Below, piece by piece: positions 10,327-19,726 of a stretch of DNA of 64,000 bases (the first letter of the stretch is position 1; every line of letters begins with the position of its first letter). The stretch lies in NCBI GenBank assembly GCA_009773315.1, contig WRPE01000002.1, positions 43,014-107,013 of the forward strand, in the 5' to 3' direction. The stretch comes from Syntrophaceae bacterium (lineage in GTDB: Bacteria > Desulfobacterota > Syntrophia > Syntrophales > Smithellaceae). The notes under the pieces were generated by a model. The model worked only from the letters and a program-made list of their open reading frames with translations, ran no database searches and had not been told where the DNA came from. The position numbers and the translations under genes are program-made.

Positions 10327-11091
10327 ATGCTAAACCGTTTAGTGAGTTCTATTTTTCTTGTCTTTATCGCTCTGACGTCCATTCCGCTGTTTTTCATCGC
10401 CCTGCTTTTGCGTCTGTTTACCTATCCTTTTGACCGGCGTCTGCGTCTCTTGCATTTGTTTACCTGCTTTTGGGCTTCGATTTATACTTGGATGATGGTG
10501 CCTTGGCGGATTCGCGTTGAGGGTCGCGGTAATGTTCGCAAAGACGCGGCGTATGTGGTTGTTTCCAATCATCAATCGCAACTGGATATCCTGGTTGCCT
10601 TCCGGCTTTTTTTCCATTTTAAATGGGTATCCAAGATTGAAATGTTCCGCATTCCGCTGATCGGCTGGAATATGATGTTGAACCGTTACATTAAACTGAA
10701 ACGTGGCGACAGGGAAAGTGTAGAACTAATGCTGCGGGAATGTGAAATCCATCTGGATGAGGGAAGTTCCATCTTCATGTACCCCGAAGGAACCCGCTCT
10801 CCCGATGGCGAAGTCAAGGCTTTTAAACTCGGCGCATTTCAGTTGGCGTTGAAGAAGAAGTTGCCCATTCTTCCAGTTGTCATCAGCGGAACGAACAAGG
10901 CCTTGCCCAAATACAGCATGAACTTCACCGGTGTGCAGAAAATGTATATCAAAATTTTTAAAGAGATCCCGTATTCGGCTTTTGAAAACTTATCGGCGGA
11001 GGATACGGCGCAAATAGTGCGTCAATTCATCATCGCAAAACTGAATGTCATGAACGAATATACCCTAGGTGGTTTGCGGCGCCAACCCTAA
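10327..11091 (+). CDS. 1-acyl-sn-glycerol-3-phosphate acyltransferase (PlsC-like)
   Basis: 254 aa; VVVSNHQSQLDIL (HX4D-type), SSIFMYPEGTRSPDGEVKAFKLGAFQLA, ILPVVISGTNKALP. Confidence 0.88.
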   Translation: MLNRLVSSIFLVFIALTSIPLFFIALLLRLFTYPFDRRLRLLHLFTCFWASIYTWMMVPWRIRVEGRGNVRKDAAYVVVSNHQSQLDILVAFRLFFHFKWVSKIEMFRIPLIGWNMMLNRYIKLKRGDRESVELMLRECEIHLDEGSSIFMYPEGTRSPDGEVKAFKLGAFQLALKKKLPILPVVISGTNKALPKYSMNFTGVQKMYIKIFKEIPYSAFENLSAEDTAQIVRQFIIAKLNVMNEYTLGGLRRQP

Positions 11092-11173
11092 ACATTCAGC
11101 AACGCGCGGCCGATTTTTTCCTGCCGAATCTGCAGAAGTCTTTTTTTGAGCGTCACCAGCGATTCCATATCCC
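11088..11173 (-). pseudogene. Relic of an acyl-CoA dehydrogenase 3' end (direct repeat with 19727-19812)
   Basis: 86 bp with about 5 mismatches to 19727-19812; translates DMESLVTLKKRLLQIRQEKIGRALLNV*, the C-terminus of the 19727-20851 protein. Confidence 0.85.
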
Positions 11174-11296
11174 AGATTGTGGAGGGAAGGGCACACAAGA
11201 CCGGGAAGAAAGCGGAAAAAGGAAATCACTTCATCAGGCGGAGAATTGATCTAAAAAGGGATTAGTGATACCTTTCATTGTGCAGAGGGGAACATA

Positions 11297-13099
11297 ATGG
11301 ATTCTGATCTGAGACAATTTCTCAACGACAAAATGGCCTACAGCGAAATCATCGGTACCGGTAAAGTGATGGAACTCTCTGAAGCTGTCCGGCAATTCGT
11401 CAAACCGGGAATGAGCCTGCAAAATGGCGCGGGCATGGCATCTCCGACCGCCGCATACTTTGAAATCGCCCGCCAGTTCTGGGGAAAAGATCCGGGCTTT
11501 ACCTTGATCGCCGTTGTGGGAGGCGCCTATAATTTCGCCCTTTACGTTTACGGGAAATTATGCCGGAAAATTATCTCCGGCTTTAATGGAGACGGATACC
11601 CCTTTCCGAGCCCCAACCCCATCCTTACCCGCGCCATGCAGGAAGGAACCGTCGATTTCGAGAACTGGTCATATCTGACCCTCACGCTTCGCCTGATGGC
11701 CGGCGCCATGGGTGTGCCGGCATTCCCCACCAAATCTCTCTGCGGCAGCTCCATGGAAACGGACAATAAAGACAGCTTCTTCCGGATGCCGGACCCTTTC
11801 GGAAGCGGAGAATCGCTGAATTTCGTAAAGGCCCTTCATCCGGATATCAGCCTTGTTCATGGATGGGCATCGGACACGGAAGGCAATACCCTGATTGCCG
11901 CACCCTATTCCGGAAACCACCATGGCCCTCTCGCAGCCAGGGAAGCGGTTATCGTCACCGTTGATAAAATCGTGGACGCCGATTTCATTCGTCGCCACGC
12001 CTATATGACTCGCATTCCCAGCTATGTCGTCAAAGCGGTCTGCCCGGCGCCCATGGGCGCCCATCCGACTGGTCTGCATGCCCTGGGGATACCGGAATTC
12101 GAAGGGTATGGCGAGGATGAAGCATTCATTATGGAAGCCCGGCAGGCCTCGCGGAATCCGGAACAATATCAGGCCTGGGTGGATAAATGGGTCCTGGGAT
12201 GCCGGAATCACGATGAATTTCTTAACCGCCTTGGTCAGCAGCGAATCTGGTCCTTAAAGGGAAGAATCCAGGATGATTCCTGGACATCGGAACTTTCGGA
12301 ACGATCTGCACGCCTGACTCTTCCGGAAGAGGCAACACCGGCGGAAAAAATCGTGTTTGCGTCTTCAAACAAGATTCTGGATATCGTGAAGACAAAGAAA
12401 TATCAGCTGGCCCTGTGCGGCATCGGTGTTTCCAACCTGGCCGCGTGGCTGGCTTATTACGATCTTCGCCGGGCCGGATATCCTTTCGAGTTGATCGCTG
12501 AAATCGGCTATTATGGTTATTCTCCCCAACCGGCCGATCCCTTTGTTTTCAATCTGCGCAACATCCCATCATGCAGGATGATTTCCGATATCTTTACCTC
12601 CCTGGGCATTTTCATGAGTGGCTCCCAGACGTCCAGCATCGGTATTCTCGGGGCAGGACAGATTGACCGATTTGGTAATATCAACACCACAAAGCTCTCG
12701 CCCAAAGGTCCCTATCTTGTCGGATCGGGCGGCGCCAATGATGTGGCTTCCGGAGCCAATGAATGTATCGTGACGCTCGAGCAGAATAAAAGTCGGTTTG
12801 TGGCAAAGGTTCCTTATATCACTTCTCCCGGCATGAAGGTCACCACGGTTGTTTCCCAACTCGGCATGTTCGAGAAGGACTTCGGCAATCATGAACTGAC
12901 CTTGACGGGATATTTTCCCATCGGGCCTGCCGGATCGGAAGAGGAATCCATCAGGGCCATAAAGGATGCTTGCGGTTGGGATTTAAAGGTTCGCGACACT
13001 CTGGACGTCCTGCCGCTTCCCTCAGGAGAAGATCTGAAGTTCCTGCGCTCTTTCGACCCGAAGCGGTTGTTTCTAGGCGGAGATGAATCCGAACGCTAG
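11297..13099 (+). CDS. Fused CoA-transferase family protein (glutaconate CoA-transferase alpha+beta-like)
   Basis: 600 aa; N-half GctA-like (FVKPGMSLQNGAGMASPTAAYFEI...), C-half GctB-like (SQTSSIGILGAGQIDRFGNINTTKL...GSGGANDVASGANE). Confidence 0.75.
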   Translation: MDSDLRQFLNDKMAYSEIIGTGKVMELSEAVRQFVKPGMSLQNGAGMASPTAAYFEIARQFWGKDPGFTLIAVVGGAYNFALYVYGKLCRKIISGFNGDGYPFPSPNPILTRAMQEGTVDFENWSYLTLTLRLMAGAMGVPAFPTKSLCGSSMETDNKDSFFRMPDPFGSGESLNFVKALHPDISLVHGWASDTEGNTLIAAPYSGNHHGPLAAREAVIVTVDKIVDADFIRRHAYMTRIPSYVVKAVCPAPMGAHPTGLHALGIPEFEGYGEDEAFIMEARQASRNPEQYQAWVDKWVLGCRNHDEFLNRLGQQRIWSLKGRIQDDSWTSELSERSARLTLPEEATPAEKIVFASSNKILDIVKTKKYQLALCGIGVSNLAAWLAYYDLRRAGYPFELIAEIGYYGYSPQPADPFVFNLRNIPSCRMISDIFTSLGIFMSGSQTSSIGILGAGQIDRFGNINTTKLSPKGPYLVGSGGANDVASGANECIVTLEQNKSRFVAKVPYITSPGMKVTTVVSQLGMFEKDFGNHELTLTGYFPIGPAGSEEESIRAIKDACGWDLKVRDTLDVLPLPSGEDLKFLRSFDPKRLFLGGDESER

Positions 13100-13120
13100 T
13101 TGCCGGGTACGGATGAGGGA

Positions 13121-14464
13121 TCACTTCTTGTTGCTTCTTCTCCAAATTCCCTTCTTTGCGGCCGCCTTGATCAAATCGTCCCGGAAATCGGGATGGGCGA
13201 TAGAAATCAGATTCTCGGCAATGCCCCAGGTGGACAAGGCCTTAAGACAAACCTTCCCATATTCGGTGACAACGTAAAAAGCCCAGGCCCGTGGTATCGA
13301 CGTGATTCCCTGGAGATCGGGGACAATCCTGGAGATGACCTGATCACCGACCCTGCGGGTCGATTTGAGGCAGATAAAAGCTTTGCCTCCTTTCGATTTT
13401 GCCGCACCGGCAACAAAATCGCCCTGGCCGCCCGACCCGGAGATCTGCCTGTCGCCGATAGCCTCGGAGGCAATCTGCCCATAGAGGTCAACCTGCACGG
13501 CATTGTTGATGCTGATCATGTTTTCGTTTTTTGCGATATTCTCCGGCGTATTCGTGTAATCGACGGGGTAGCTCGCACAGACGGGGTTGTCGTGGACAAA
13601 TTCATACAGTTCCTGGGTGCCCATGGCAAAGGTATAGATCATTTTATTCTTATCCGTGAATTTGTATTTCCCGGTGATCTTTCCCCGGTCATAGAGATCC
13701 ATGAAGGCGTCGCACATCATCTCGCTTTGCATCCCCAAATCCCGGAGATCTGATTGGGCAATCAGGCTTCCGACTGTATTGGGAAGTCCGCCGATCCCGA
13801 GCTGCAGGCAGGCGCCGTCTTTAATTTCCTCGATAATCAAGTTGGCCATTATTTTTTCTTCCTCGGAAGCTTTCGGCCGGGGTATTGCAAGCATTGGGGC
13901 CTTCTCGGCCTCCACAATGAAATCGGCATCCGAGATATGGATGTTTTCACTGTGCCCGCCGAGACATCTGGGGACACCTTCGTTGGTTTCCACGATGATG
14001 ATGTCCGCCATTTCGGTCACCGCCTTGATGTAGGAATTGGAGGTGCCAAAATTGAAGAAGCCATTGGCGTCCATGGGGGTTGTCTTGATCATGGCGACAT
14101 TCGGTTTGGGTGAAAAACCATTCCGCATTCGCCACGGCTGTTCATGGTAATTCGCGGGGATGAAAAAGGTTGCACCCTGCTTGGCCAATGTCCGGTCGCT
14201 CCGGCTGTAAAAGCTGCTGTTGTAGGTGAACGTCTTTCCTTGGGGATCGCAGGCGGCGGTCTGAACCGGATGCATGCCGTTGGACACGCTGATATTTACA
14301 TCGGTCAAGCCGTCGCCGACCCTTTTGGCCAGAGCACTGTCCAAGGTCACAGGGGTCATGACAAAATGGCTGTAATAGACCCAGTCCCCCGATTTGACAA
14401 CCTTAACGGCATCATCGGCAGTTCTGAGCTTGTTGCGATATTGATCCCAGATGGTTTTTCTCAT
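13121..14464 (-). CDS. Acetyl-CoA hydrolase/transferase family (butyryl-CoA or 4-hydroxybutyrate CoA-transferase-like)
   Basis: 447 aa; LQLGIGGLPNTVGSLI, NMISINNAVQVDLYGQIASEAIGDRQISGSGGQGDFVAGAAKSKGGKAFICL. Confidence 0.88.
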   Translation of the reverse strand: MRKTIWDQYRNKLRTADDAVKVVKSGDWVYYSHFVMTPVTLDSALAKRVGDGLTDVNISVSNGMHPVQTAACDPQGKTFTYNSSFYSRSDRTLAKQGATFFIPANYHEQPWRMRNGFSPKPNVAMIKTTPMDANGFFNFGTSNSYIKAVTEMADIIIVETNEGVPRCLGGHSENIHISDADFIVEAEKAPMLAIPRPKASEEEKIMANLIIEEIKDGACLQLGIGGLPNTVGSLIAQSDLRDLGMQSEMMCDAFMDLYDRGKITGKYKFTDKNKMIYTFAMGTQELYEFVHDNPVCASYPVDYTNTPENIAKNENMISINNAVQVDLYGQIASEAIGDRQISGSGGQGDFVAGAAKSKGGKAFICLKSTRRVGDQVISRIVPDLQGITSIPRAWAFYVVTEYGKVCLKALSTWGIAENLISIAHPDFRDDLIKAAAKKGIWRRSNKK

Positions 14465-14683
14465 GTCGGCCGCTCCTTAACAGGTTTTATGGAAGACTTC
14501 AGGGAAATTAATTTCCTTGCAATTTCCCAAACTGCCATTTATGTTAAATGGCAGTTTGGTTTCATGTATTCTTAATAACACAGATATAAATTCTTTAGCA
14601 AACGGAAAAGTACCCGGAACGACTGCTATGGTATGCCTGTTACAGGAATTGCTGTGTAAAACTTCTATAAGGAATTTTAAAGG

Positions 14684-14777
14684 GTGAAAGTAAGATGTCC
14701 ATTGGAGAGATACTTATCTTAGGATTTAGAACTGCGGCTATCGGTATGGGATAGTTTTTGCCACGCTTATTTTGCTT
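14684..14777 (+). pseudogene. Frameshifted duplicate of the small decarboxylase accessory-subunit gene
   Basis: 94 bp nearly identical to 18198-18292 (2 substitutions, one deleted G giving TAG at 14752); residual ORF 14695-14754 MSIGEILILGFRTAAIGMG*. Confidence 0.8.
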
Positions 14778-14791
14778 GAAGGAGATTGGTT

Positions 14792-15958
14792 ATGGATTTT
14801 CGATTATCAGAAGAGCTATTGATGTTGCAGGATACAGTGCGAGCTTTTGCAGCAGAAAAAATAGCGCCGTTTGCAGATAAATGGGATGAGGAACACTATT
14901 TCCCGTATGAGGAAGTGGTGAAGCCCATGGGAGAGCTTGGTTTATTCGGTACGGTTATTCCCGAGCAGTATGGCGGGAACGAGATGGGCTGGCTTGCGGC
15001 AATGATCATCACGGAAGAGATTGCCCGTGCATCGAGTTCGCTGCGTGTTCAAGTTAATATGCAGGAACTGGGTTGTGCCTTTACTATTTGCCGGTATGGG
15101 ACGGAAGAGCTGAAAAAGAAATATATTCCAAGACTTGTCAGCGCCGAATTACTCGGGGCATTTGCAATTACTGAACCGCAGGCTGGTTCGGACGTAATGG
15201 CCATCAAGTCCACAGCGGAAGACAAGGGTGACCATTGGCTGGTAAACGGTACCAAGACCTGGATTTCAAATGCGACAGTCGGAGGAATCAACATTTTCTA
15301 TGCCTATACCGACCGGAACGTGGGTGCACGCGGTTTGTCTGCATTCGTGCTGGATCTGGACGATAAAAACAACGGCATCACAGTTACGAATTTGGATAAG
15401 ATGGGTTCACGTTCTTCACCCACGGGAGAAATCATTTGTGAAAACACGAAAGTTCCCAAGGGAAACATTTTAGGTAAACCCGGCGACGGTGCAAAAATTG
15501 TATTCGGTTCCCTGTCCCAGTCGCGTTTGTCCGCAGCGGCCGGCGGTATCGGTTTGGCCCAGGCTTGCCTCGATGCGGTCACGAAGTACGCAATGGAGCG
15601 CGAGCAATTCGGGCAGGCCATTGGCAGTTTCCAGATGAACCAGGATCTGATTGCACAGATGGTATGTGAACTTGACGCCGCTCGTTTTATGGTTTACAGG
15701 GCGGCATGGCAGAAGGATCAGGGCGACCTGAACAACAATAGAGAAGTCGCCATGGCTAAGTATCTGTCAGGCGAGGTAGCCTATAAGTGCTCACAGTACG
15801 CAATGCGAATTTTCGGAGCATACGGTTATTCAACGGAATATCCTGTGGCCCGCTATTTCCGCGATGCGCCGACCTATGCGATGGTGGAAGGTTCCGCGAA
15901 CGTCTGTAAGTTTATCGTTGCCCAGGATCAACTGGGAATTCGCAAGGCCAACAGGTAA
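14792..15958 (+). CDS. Acyl-CoA dehydrogenase (glutaryl-CoA dehydrogenase-like by context)
   Basis: MDFRLSEELLMLQDTVRAFAAEKIAPFADKWDEE..., AFAITEPQAGSDVMAIKSTAEDKGDHWLVNGTKTWISNA, YGYSTEYPVARYFRDAPTYAMVEGSANVCKFIVAQDQLG; preceded by GAAGGAG. Confidence 0.9.
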   Translation: MDFRLSEELLMLQDTVRAFAAEKIAPFADKWDEEHYFPYEEVVKPMGELGLFGTVIPEQYGGNEMGWLAAMIITEEIARASSSLRVQVNMQELGCAFTICRYGTEELKKKYIPRLVSAELLGAFAITEPQAGSDVMAIKSTAEDKGDHWLVNGTKTWISNATVGGINIFYAYTDRNVGARGLSAFVLDLDDKNNGITVTNLDKMGSRSSPTGEIICENTKVPKGNILGKPGDGAKIVFGSLSQSRLSAAAGGIGLAQACLDAVTKYAMEREQFGQAIGSFQMNQDLIAQMVCELDAARFMVYRAAWQKDQGDLNNNREVAMAKYLSGEVAYKCSQYAMRIFGAYGYSTEYPVARYFRDAPTYAMVEGSANVCKFIVAQDQLGIRKANR

Positions 15959-16065
15959 CCGGCCAGACAGTAAATGGAGTTATTTTCGTACGGCGGTGCG
16001 CGGGCTTCGTTTCTCGCACATTGCTGAATATCAAAAATATTAAGGAAGTAAGAGGAAAAAGAAAG

Positions 16066-17832
16066 ATGAAACCTTATTTTGAAAAAATGAAAGACATGGG
16101 AAGTGCGCTTCGCAAGGGGCAGTTGGATCGAATGAAGGTCAACGTGGACGAGGTCGAGGCAATCATGAAGGAGATTGATGCGGAGGTTGAACGGATTAAG
16201 AATTTCGGCCTTTCGGCGGAGAAGGTTCACGAACGAGGCGAAATGACGGTCTGGGACCGGATCGAATACATTGTTGATCCTGGTACATTCTGTCCCCTTC
16301 ATACCATTTTTGATCCTGATAGCGAAGAATCGGGCAGCACCGGCGTGGTGGACGGCCTGGCGCGGATTTCCGGGAAATGGTGCGTTCTGATCGGCTTCAA
16401 CAACAAATGGATTGCCGGAGCGTGGATTGCCGGGCAGGCGGAGAACAACCTGCGCGTGACGGATCTGGCGAAGATTATGAACCTGCCGTTGGTCTGGCTG
16501 GTGAACTGCTCCGGTGTTAAGCTGCCCGAGCAAGAGAAAGTTTATGCTAACCGACGCGGGCAGGGCACCTGCTTTTTCAGGCATGCAGAACTGGAGCAGA
16601 TGGGCGTTCCTGTTTTAGCTGGCATTTACGGGACGAACCCGGCTGGTGGAGGATATCAGGGGATCAGCCCGACTATTTTGTTGGCCCACAAAAAAGCCAA
16701 CATCGCGGTGGGTGGCGGCGGTATCGTCAGCGGCATGAGCCCCAAAGGATTCTTTGATGAGGAGAGCGCAGAACAGCTGATTGCAGCAACGCGCCACTTC
16801 AAAGAGGTTCCTCCCGGCAGCGTGAAAGTTCACTATGACGAGACAGGATTCTTCACTGCCGTTTTTGAAAAGGAAACAGAAGTTCTCGACGCGTTGAAGG
16901 GATACATGGCAGAGATGCCCGCATACAATCCGCGCTTTTTCCGGGTGGCGGCGCCTGCAGAACCGAAATATTCTCCGGCGGAAATCACATCGATCATTCC
17001 GGTTAATGCGAAAGTCGGATACGACTTCGAAAACGTGGTGGCGCGGCTGGTGGACAATTCGGAGCACATGGAATTTCGCCCGGACTACGGGCCGGAAATC
17101 TATACAGGCCTGGTGAAGGTGGATGGATATCTCATGGGCGTGATCGGGAACCAGCACGGGATTTTCCCGAACTATCCGGAATACACCAACGAATACATAG
17201 CGGTGGGCGGCAAGCTTTACCGGCAGGGACTCATCAAGATGAACGAGTTCGTGACGCAGTGCGGTCGGGACCGCGTTCCGATTGCCTGGTTCCAGGACAC
17301 GTCGGGAATCGATGTCGGCGATATTGCGGAAAAGGCAGAGTTGCTGGGTTTAGGTCAGTCGCTGATCTACTCCATCGAGCAGACGAAGCTTCCGATGATG
17401 CTGGTGGTGTTACGGAAGGGAACGGCGGCGGCTCACTACGTGATGGGCGGGCCGACGGCAAACAACCATACGGCGTTTACGCTGGGGACAGCGGCGACGG
17501 AAATCAACGTAATGCACGGAGAAACAGCAGCAGCGGCAAGCTACGCACGGCGTCTGGTAAAGGAAAAGGATGCGGGGAAATCATTGGACCCCATAATTGC
17601 GAAAATGAACGAGATGGTGAAACATTATCGGGATACTTCGCGGCCAATGTACTGTGCCAAGAAAGGGTTCGTGGATGAGGTAGTGCGGTTCGGCGAGATC
17701 CGGAAATACTTGGTCGCTTTCGCAAACGGCGCATATCAGAATCCGCGGTCGATTTGTCCGAAGCAGCATATGATGTTACCACGGCTTATCCAGTCCCAGG
17801 TTGTAACGGGGTTGAAAAGGCCGGAAAAATAA
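16066..17832 (+). CDS. gcdA: Carboxyltransferase subunit (glutaconyl-CoA decarboxylase alpha-like)
   Basis: MKPYFEKMKDMGSALRKGQLDRMKVNVDEVEAIMKEIDAEVERIKNFGLSAEKVHERGEMTVWDRIEYIVDPGTF; carboxyltransferase motifs; adjacent biotin carrier and beta subunit. Confidence 0.85.
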   Translation: MKPYFEKMKDMGSALRKGQLDRMKVNVDEVEAIMKEIDAEVERIKNFGLSAEKVHERGEMTVWDRIEYIVDPGTFCPLHTIFDPDSEESGSTGVVDGLARISGKWCVLIGFNNKWIAGAWIAGQAENNLRVTDLAKIMNLPLVWLVNCSGVKLPEQEKVYANRRGQGTCFFRHAELEQMGVPVLAGIYGTNPAGGGYQGISPTILLAHKKANIAVGGGGIVSGMSPKGFFDEESAEQLIAATRHFKEVPPGSVKVHYDETGFFTAVFEKETEVLDALKGYMAEMPAYNPRFFRVAAPAEPKYSPAEITSIIPVNAKVGYDFENVVARLVDNSEHMEFRPDYGPEIYTGLVKVDGYLMGVIGNQHGIFPNYPEYTNEYIAVGGKLYRQGLIKMNEFVTQCGRDRVPIAWFQDTSGIDVGDIAEKAELLGLGQSLIYSIEQTKLPMMLVVLRKGTAAAHYVMGGPTANNHTAFTLGTAATEINVMHGETAAAASYARRLVKEKDAGKSLDPIIAKMNEMVKHYRDTSRPMYCAKKGFVDEVVRFGEIRKYLVAFANGAYQNPRSICPKQHMMLPRLIQSQVVTGLKRPEK

Positions 17833-17879
17833 TATATACTTAGATAGTCCAAATTTTTTTTAAAGAAGAGGAGTGTTTT

Positions 17880-18095
17880 ATGAGTGAAAATATTGTAGCC
17901 CCGATGCCGGGGAAAGTTGTGAAGTTTTTGGTCAAGGTTGGTGATCAGGTAAGCGCAGATGATGAAGTGCTAATCATAGAAGCCATGAAAATGGAAAATA
18001 CCATTTATGCGTCATCCGGCGGTACGGTTCAGGAAATCAAGGTTAAAGAAGGTGACTTGGTGGATACAGAGCAGCTTATGATCGTATTGGGATGA
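17880..18095 (+). CDS. Biotin/lipoyl attachment carrier protein of decarboxylase (gamma-like)
   Basis: 71 aa with EAMKMEN biotinylation motif. Confidence 0.92.
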   Translation: MSENIVAPMPGKVVKFLVKVGDQVSADDEVLIIEAMKMENTIYASSGGTVQEIKVKEGDLVDTEQLMIVLG

Positions 18096-18208
18096 TGTGG
18101 AAAAACCCGGGATGGAAAAGTAACTGACAGCAGGCTATTGCCGTCGTATGTTTTTTACAAGAATTGTTTTTAAAGTTTCCATAGGGAATTATAGAAAGTG
18201 AAAGTAAG

Positions 18209-18352
18209 ATGTCCATTGGAGAGATACTTATCTTAGGATTTAGAACTACGGTTATCGGTATGGGGATAGTTTTTGCCACGCTTATTTTGCTTAGCGGAGT
18301 AATCGTCTTGCAGGCGAAACTGTTGTACCGCAAAAAAAAGGATCCTGGTTGA
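18209..18352 (+). CDS. Small membrane accessory subunit of a Na+-translocating decarboxylase (OadG/GcdD-like), 47 aa
   Basis: Not in ORF track: MSIGEILILGFRTTVIGMGIVFATLILLSGVIVLQAKLLYRKKKDPG*; single TM helix, located between carrier and beta subunits. Confidence 0.7.
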   Translation: MSIGEILILGFRTTVIGMGIVFATLILLSGVIVLQAKLLYRKKKDPG

Positions 18353-18532
18353 AAAATATCCGCTCAAGCGATAGTTGAGCCTCGTGCCAATGTTTCCGGA
18401 AAATCCAGAACCGCTGATTCATTTGCCGGTGTCTCAGGAAATGAAGCAGCGTTTCTGTGTTCGATGGCGCATCGATTAACACAAAAGATATCATTAATTT
18501 ACTTAAATAGTTAAGTGAGGTGGATTAAAATA

Positions 18533-19681
18533 ATGTCATTCATAGATTCATTCATTAAAGCCTTGGTGGATGTATGGGCTACCTCGGGATTTGCAGCCAT
18601 GACCTGGGGACATCTCACAATGATGGCAGTTTCATTTGTCCTTATTTACCTGGCGATCAAAAAAAAGTTTGAGCCTTTGTTGCTGTTGCCTATCGCTTTC
18701 GGTATATTTGCGGCAAATCTGCCCATGGCGGGGCTGATGAACCCTCCTTCAGAGGGGGTTATCGGCGGGTTATATTATTATTTCTCTCAAGGTATACACC
18801 TGGAAATATTCCCGCCTTTGATATTCCTCGGAGTTGGGGCCATGACAGACTTCGGCCCATTGATTGCGCGCCCATCCAGTTTGCTCATGGGCGCCGGCGC
18901 TCAGTTTGGCGTGTATTTTGCGTTCATCGTTGCATTATTGCTGGGATTTACTCCTCCGGAAGCAGCTTCCATAGGTATTATAGGGGGAGCTGACGGTCCC
19001 ACCTCAATATTTCTTGCTGCGAAGCTTGCGCCTCATTTGCTGGGGCCAATAGCAGTTGCGGCATATTCATACATGGCGCTGGTACCACTCATTCAGCCGC
19101 CAATTATGAGATTGATGACTACGGAGAAGGAAAGAACAGTTAAAATGGCTCAGTTGAGGAAAGTGTCCAAGGTTGAGAAGATAATATTCCCAATAGTTGT
19201 CGCCGGCCTTATTTCCCTGCTTCTGCCTTCTATTGCTCCTCTTATAACGATGCTGATGCTTGGTAATCTTTTCCGAGAAAGCGGAGTTGTGGAAAGGCTT
19301 TCCGATACTTCTCAAAATGCCCTGATTAACATAGTTACAATTTTCCTTGGTTTGGCAGTCGGAGCCACTGCCAGTGCCGAGACGTTTCTCAGAGCCGATA
19401 CGCTTAAGCTGATCGCCCTGGGTCTTGTTGCTTTTGTCTTCAGCACGATTGGTGGGGTGGCGATTGGCAAGATTATGTATAAGGTTACCGGCGGGAAGGT
19501 CAATCCTCTTATCGGTTCGGCAGGAGTATCGGCTGTTCCCATGGCGGCGCGAGTCAGTCAGGTTGAAGGACAGAAGGCAAATCGATCAAATCACCTATTG
19601 ATGCACGCAATGGGACCAAATGTTGCCGGTGTTATCGGGACGGCTGTGGCTGCCGGAGTTCTGCTGACACTTTTTAAGTAA
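18533..19681 (+). CDS. gcdB: Sodium ion-translocating decarboxylase beta subunit
   Basis: [31 protein letters not shown]..., [75 protein letters not shown]. Confidence 0.92.
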   Translation: MSFIDSFIKALVDVWATSGFAAMTWGHLTMMAVSFVLIYLAIKKKFEPLLLLPIAFGIFAANLPMAGLMNPPSEGVIGGLYYYFSQGIHLEIFPPLIFLGVGAMTDFGPLIARPSSLLMGAGAQFGVYFAFIVALLLGFTPPEAASIGIIGGADGPTSIFLAAKLAPHLLGPIAVAAYSYMALVPLIQPPIMRLMTTEKERTVKMAQLRKVSKVEKIIFPIVVAGLISLLLPSIAPLITMLMLGNLFRESGVVERLSDTSQNALINIVTIFLGLAVGATASAETFLRADTLKLIALGLVAFVFSTIGGVAIGKIMYKVTGGKVNPLIGSAGVSAVPMAARVSQVEGQKANRSNHLLMHAMGPNVAGVIGTAVAAGVLLTLFK

Positions 19682-19726
19682 TCCTGGTTAGGCGAAAGTT
19701 CCAATGGCCGTTAATGGCCATGATGT

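Noticed and set aside
16615-17157. Minus-strand 180-aa ORF inside the decarboxylase alpha gene
   Set aside because: Shadow ORF in a highly conserved plus-strand gene.
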